A DNA stretch of 64,000 bases. Origin: Acidimicrobiaceae bacterium (GTDB taxonomy: Bacteria > Actinomycetota > Acidimicrobiia > Acidimicrobiales > Aldehydirespiratoraceae). Made by a program: the position numbers and the translations under genes. The stretch lies in assembly GCA_028819505.1 (NCBI GenBank), contig JAPPLH010000053.1:67563-131562 (forward strand), in the 5' to 3' direction. Position 1 is the stretch's first letter, and every line of letters begins with the position of its first letter. Below, one piece after another: positions 62,701-64,000 of the stretch. The notes beneath the pieces were generated by a model, which saw only the letters and a list, made by a program, of their open reading frames with translations, made no database searches and was not told the DNA's origin.

Positions 62701-63916
62701 GCAGCCCGCCTCGGCCCTCCAGGAACGGGTAGCGGTCGGGGTGGAACAGGTCGCCGTGCCGGGCCGAGAGACTCATGTCCGGGCCTCGGGCGCCGTCGTG
62801 GACCATGCGCCACAGCGCGAGCAGCTGCGCGTAGGCGCCGTAGCGCTGATCCATGGTGTCGGGATGCACAGCGGCGTCCTCGCGCAGCCTCTCGTAGAGG
62901 CCCGACACCGAGTAGGCGCCGAGGAACACCTCGCTCTGGGGGAGCATGTCACGCTCCTCGGCGTAGAGCAGGAACACGAGGCGCAGCACCACGGTGAGCA
63001 GGCCCCGGTAGATCTCGTCGGGCTCGTCGACGAGCTGGTGGCCTAGAAGCTCGCCCCGCGAGGCGTCGTGGGCGGCCTGGAAGCCGCGCAGCAACTCGTA
63101 GAGGGCGTGCAGCACCTGCTCCGCGAGGCGTTCGCTGACCTCGTTCTGGAACTTGCGACTGTCGCTCAGCAGCGCGGCGAGGCGCTTGTCGGCGGGCATC
63201 GCTAGCAGCCGGGTCTCGCCGAGCAGCTCGCGCATGGCCGCGCAGATCGGCCGGCCCGCGGTCTGGAGCATGTCCGCGACCCGGAAGTCGAGCCAGCCCG
63301 AGTTCTCGCCCGGCGGAGCGGACACGAGCCGCAGGGCGGTTCTGTTGAAGATCAGCCCGGCCGGGGCGCGGGTGTGGCGCAGCAGGCGCTCCATGCGGCC
63401 GTGGGCTGACATCTCCAAGCCGCCGACGGTCGCGCCGTCGAAGCTCTCGCCGGTGTCGATGACGCTCACGAGCAGCTGCCACGGCGACGGCTCGTCCTTG
63501 TCGCCTTCTGCCTCGGTCGCTTCGAGCACCGGCTCCGGCGGCGGGCTCCTCAGCGGCTCGGCGCGGACCGCGAAGTCAGGCCGGAAGGTGCCCCCGCCCT
63601 CCGGCAGCTGCACCGCCAGTTGGTCCGGGGTCGGAGCGTCCGATGTGCCTGCGTATCCCTTCGGAGAGAAGCTCCAGCCCAGAACCGACTCGGCGAAGGC
63701 ACGGAAGTCCACAAGACGCGGCCCGGATGCCGCCGGACCGTGATCGACACCGTCGTCTTGAACGCACTCGCGCAGCAGGCGCTGTCCCTCGGCGTCTCGA
63801 CGGTTCAGGATCACGCCGGCTCGCACCAGCGCAGGCGCCGACACCACCAAGCCGGTAGGGCGAACGAAGCCGACCCACTCCAAGTGCGCGGCTACCTGGG
63901 GGTCGAGCTTGGCCAT
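59741..63916 (-). CDS. drmMI: DISARM class 1 adenine-specific DNA methyltransferase
   Basis: A 1391-residue N6-adenine methyltransferase with a PglX-like plan. The SAM motif is VCDPAMGSGAFLVEA (about 612) and the catalytic motif IV is GNPPFLGGKR (about 852), preceded by GSHYTPRELTEPIVRIAL. It would mark host DNA so DISARM spares it. After motif IV (about residues 860-1230) the gene becomes visibly more A/T-rich; this is the expected target-recognition domain and may have been exchanged. The start is ATG 63916, which overlaps the previous stop (TGATG), giving MAKLDPQVAAHLEWVGF; an ATG at 63934 is inside the upstream gene. Confidence 0.88.
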   Translation of the reverse strand: MAKLDPQVAAHLEWVGFVRPTGLVVSAPALVRAGVILNRRDAEGQRLLRECVQDDGVDHGPAASGPRLVDFRAFAESVLGWSFSPKGYAGTSDAPTPDQLAVQLPEGGGTFRPDFAVRAEPLRSPPPEPVLEATEAEGDKDEPSPWQLLVSVIDTGESFDGATVGGLEMSAHGRMERLLRHTRAPAGLIFNRTALRLVSAPPGENSGWLDFRVADMLQTAGRPICAAMRELLGETRLLAMPADKRLAALLSDSRKFQNEVSERLAEQVLHALYELLRGFQAAHDASRGELLGHQLVDEPDEIYRGLLTVVLRLVFLLYAEERDMLPQSEVFLGAYSVSGLYERLREDAAVHPDTMDQRYGAYAQLLALWRMVHDGARGPDMSLSARHGDLFHPDRYPFLEGRGGLRGDVRQVEERIDPPLVSDGTIHRVLEKLIVLDAERISYRALDVEHIGSVYETMMGFRLETAAGQSIAIKAAKRHGAPATINVEELLAEAPTKRAKWLRDRTDRKLTTNVSKAVQQVDLQAGGTIDALHAALDSVIDKNATPDLVPAGSMVLQPSEERRRSGSHYTPRELTEPIVRIALEPIFDRLQQEADGPLRPEQILDLKVCDPAMGSGAFLVEACRQLADALIESWRAHGEAPGIPSDEDEVIFARRQVAQRCLYGVDRNPKAVDLAKLSLWLTTLAKEHPLTFLDHVLRHGDSLVGLSIPQLQAFHWKGDASHFEEGFEALRGRAHLDKAAGLRQLIREADDSVSDGELRELWDEAQSETAAVRLLGDLVVAAFFDKPKPKEREARRKEFAAKVIDGEADTYRPWLGDLRNADTPLAPFHWQIEFPEVFDRDNPGFDTIVGNPPFLGGKRISTVLGSECRDWFSMLHQGANRNSDLVAHFFRRSFDLIRIGGTSGLIATNTIAQGDTRAGGLLWICTNSGEIYDARRRVKWPGSAAVVVSVVHVSRGRCSRQPRLDDDEVTKITAFLFHRGTNDDPVRLEANGGKSFVGSFLRGMGFTFDDSGHSDVTSPLSEMDRLLSEDARNREVLFPYIGGEELNSHPTHSHHRYAINFWNYPLRRAPLELNWTVADDTNRRAWLRAGVVPTDYPASVAEDWPELLKIVEQNVKPYRESLGNSPIDRSHKSRWWNYANDRPLLKDAIDDRERVLANSQVSQRVQFAFLHSKMVYGHTLNVYPLDTYAAFCTLQSRPHEIWAIFFASSLEERLRYTPSDCFETFPFPQDWETRSDLEVVGQEYYEFRAALMVRNDAGMTKTYNRFHDPYEEDSDILDLRRLHAAMDRAVLDAYGWDDIPTDCEFLLDYEIDEATWGNKKKPYRYRWPDDVRDEVLARLLELNAERAAEEARARLTRGKKGKGDRRGQARRSRPGTGTATLFEADSISGSQ

Positions 63917-64000
63917 CAGTTCGACTCCGGCCACAGATAGACCAGCCCGACCGGCTCCACCCGCTGCACCTTCACCTCGTAGAACTCCCGCACCCGGGCA
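63916..64000 (-). CDS. drmD: C-terminal end of a gene upstream of drmMI, probably drmD
   Basis: The last 27 codons of a gene running out of the window, ending VEPVGLVYLWPESN, with a stop overlapping the drmMI start (TGATG). In class 1 DISARM the gene before drmMI is drmD, a SNF2-type helicase, so this is its likely identity. The fragment itself carries no helicase motif; the call rests on position. Confidence 0.55.
   Translation of the reverse strand, partial: ARVREFYEVKVQRVEPVGLVYLWPESN

Noticed and set aside
1-64000. tRNA, rRNA or insertion sequences
   Set aside because: I scanned for cloverleaf-type ends, transposase motifs and terminal repeats by eye and found none convincing; a tRNA search program could still find one.

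Overview
The window is a high-GC, gene-dense bacterial chromosome segment. GTG starts are common, stop/start overlaps (GTGA, ATGA, TGATG) are frequent, and a WXG100/FtsK pair is present. This suggests an actinobacterium. Glycine-betaine/DMSP-type genes, MttB-family and FAD amine-oxidase genes would fit a marine or host-associated lineage such as Acidimicrobiia, but that placement is inference and no rRNA or tRNA gene was seen. The first ~124 bases are low-complexity G/C sequence and look like an assembly edge.

Layout: (1) 125-7368, a sugar PTS locus in one direction: PfkB kinase fragment, membrane protein, enzyme I, PRD regulator, mannitol-type EIIC, EIIB and EIIA as separate proteins, HPr, and an unknown 100-aa protein. 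(2) 7503-9618, small membrane and coiled-coil proteins with short repeats. (3) 9728-16572, a betaine-type ABC importer (ATPase, two tandemly duplicated ~700-aa permeases, lipoprotein), followed by a DddP-like M24 protein, a hydroxyacid dehydrogenase and a 2-oxoglutarate oxygenase (16679-19843). Together they suggest uptake and breakdown of DMSP or related methylated osmolytes. (4) 19992-26108, an RNA 2',3'-cyclic phosphodiesterase, DMT transporter, macro domain protein, then a minus-strand amidase/FAD oxidase/MDR dehydrogenase operon. (5) 26441-30963, a minimal type VII-like pair (WXG100 plus FHA-FtsK ATPase). (6) 31050-40451, an enoyl-CoA isomerase-like protein, MttB homologue, iron importer (binding protein and fused permease, no ATPase nearby), bacterioferritin, S9 peptidase and a DUF1214-like protein. 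(7) 44955-40777, a tightly coupled minus-strand operon: sterol-desaturase-like oxidase, GH3-like amide synthetase, enolase-superfamily epimerase, small membrane protein. (8) 45126-48620, a VapBC pair and molybdate importer genes modABC. (9) 48799-64000, a defence island.

The defence island is the most interesting part. It contains a class 1 DISARM system on the minus strand: the tail of a probable drmD, drmMI (adenine methylase), drmA (helicase), drmB (DUF1998) and drmC (PLD). Unlike the simple drmD-drmMI-drmA-drmB-drmC order, three modules sit between drmMI and drmA: a two-gene unit of a small three-TM membrane protein and a ThsB/DUF1863-type TIR-like protein; an opposite-strand pair of a 128-aa unknown protein and a 433-aa protein with a degenerate IrrE-like tail; and two unknown genes translationally coupled to each other and leading into drmA. 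The TIR-like/3-TM pair may be a separate anti-phage module resembling Thoeris but with a membrane partner, and the coupled genes upstream of drmA are candidates for new DISARM accessory factors.

All functional assignments come from motifs and remembered family features; no database search was run.
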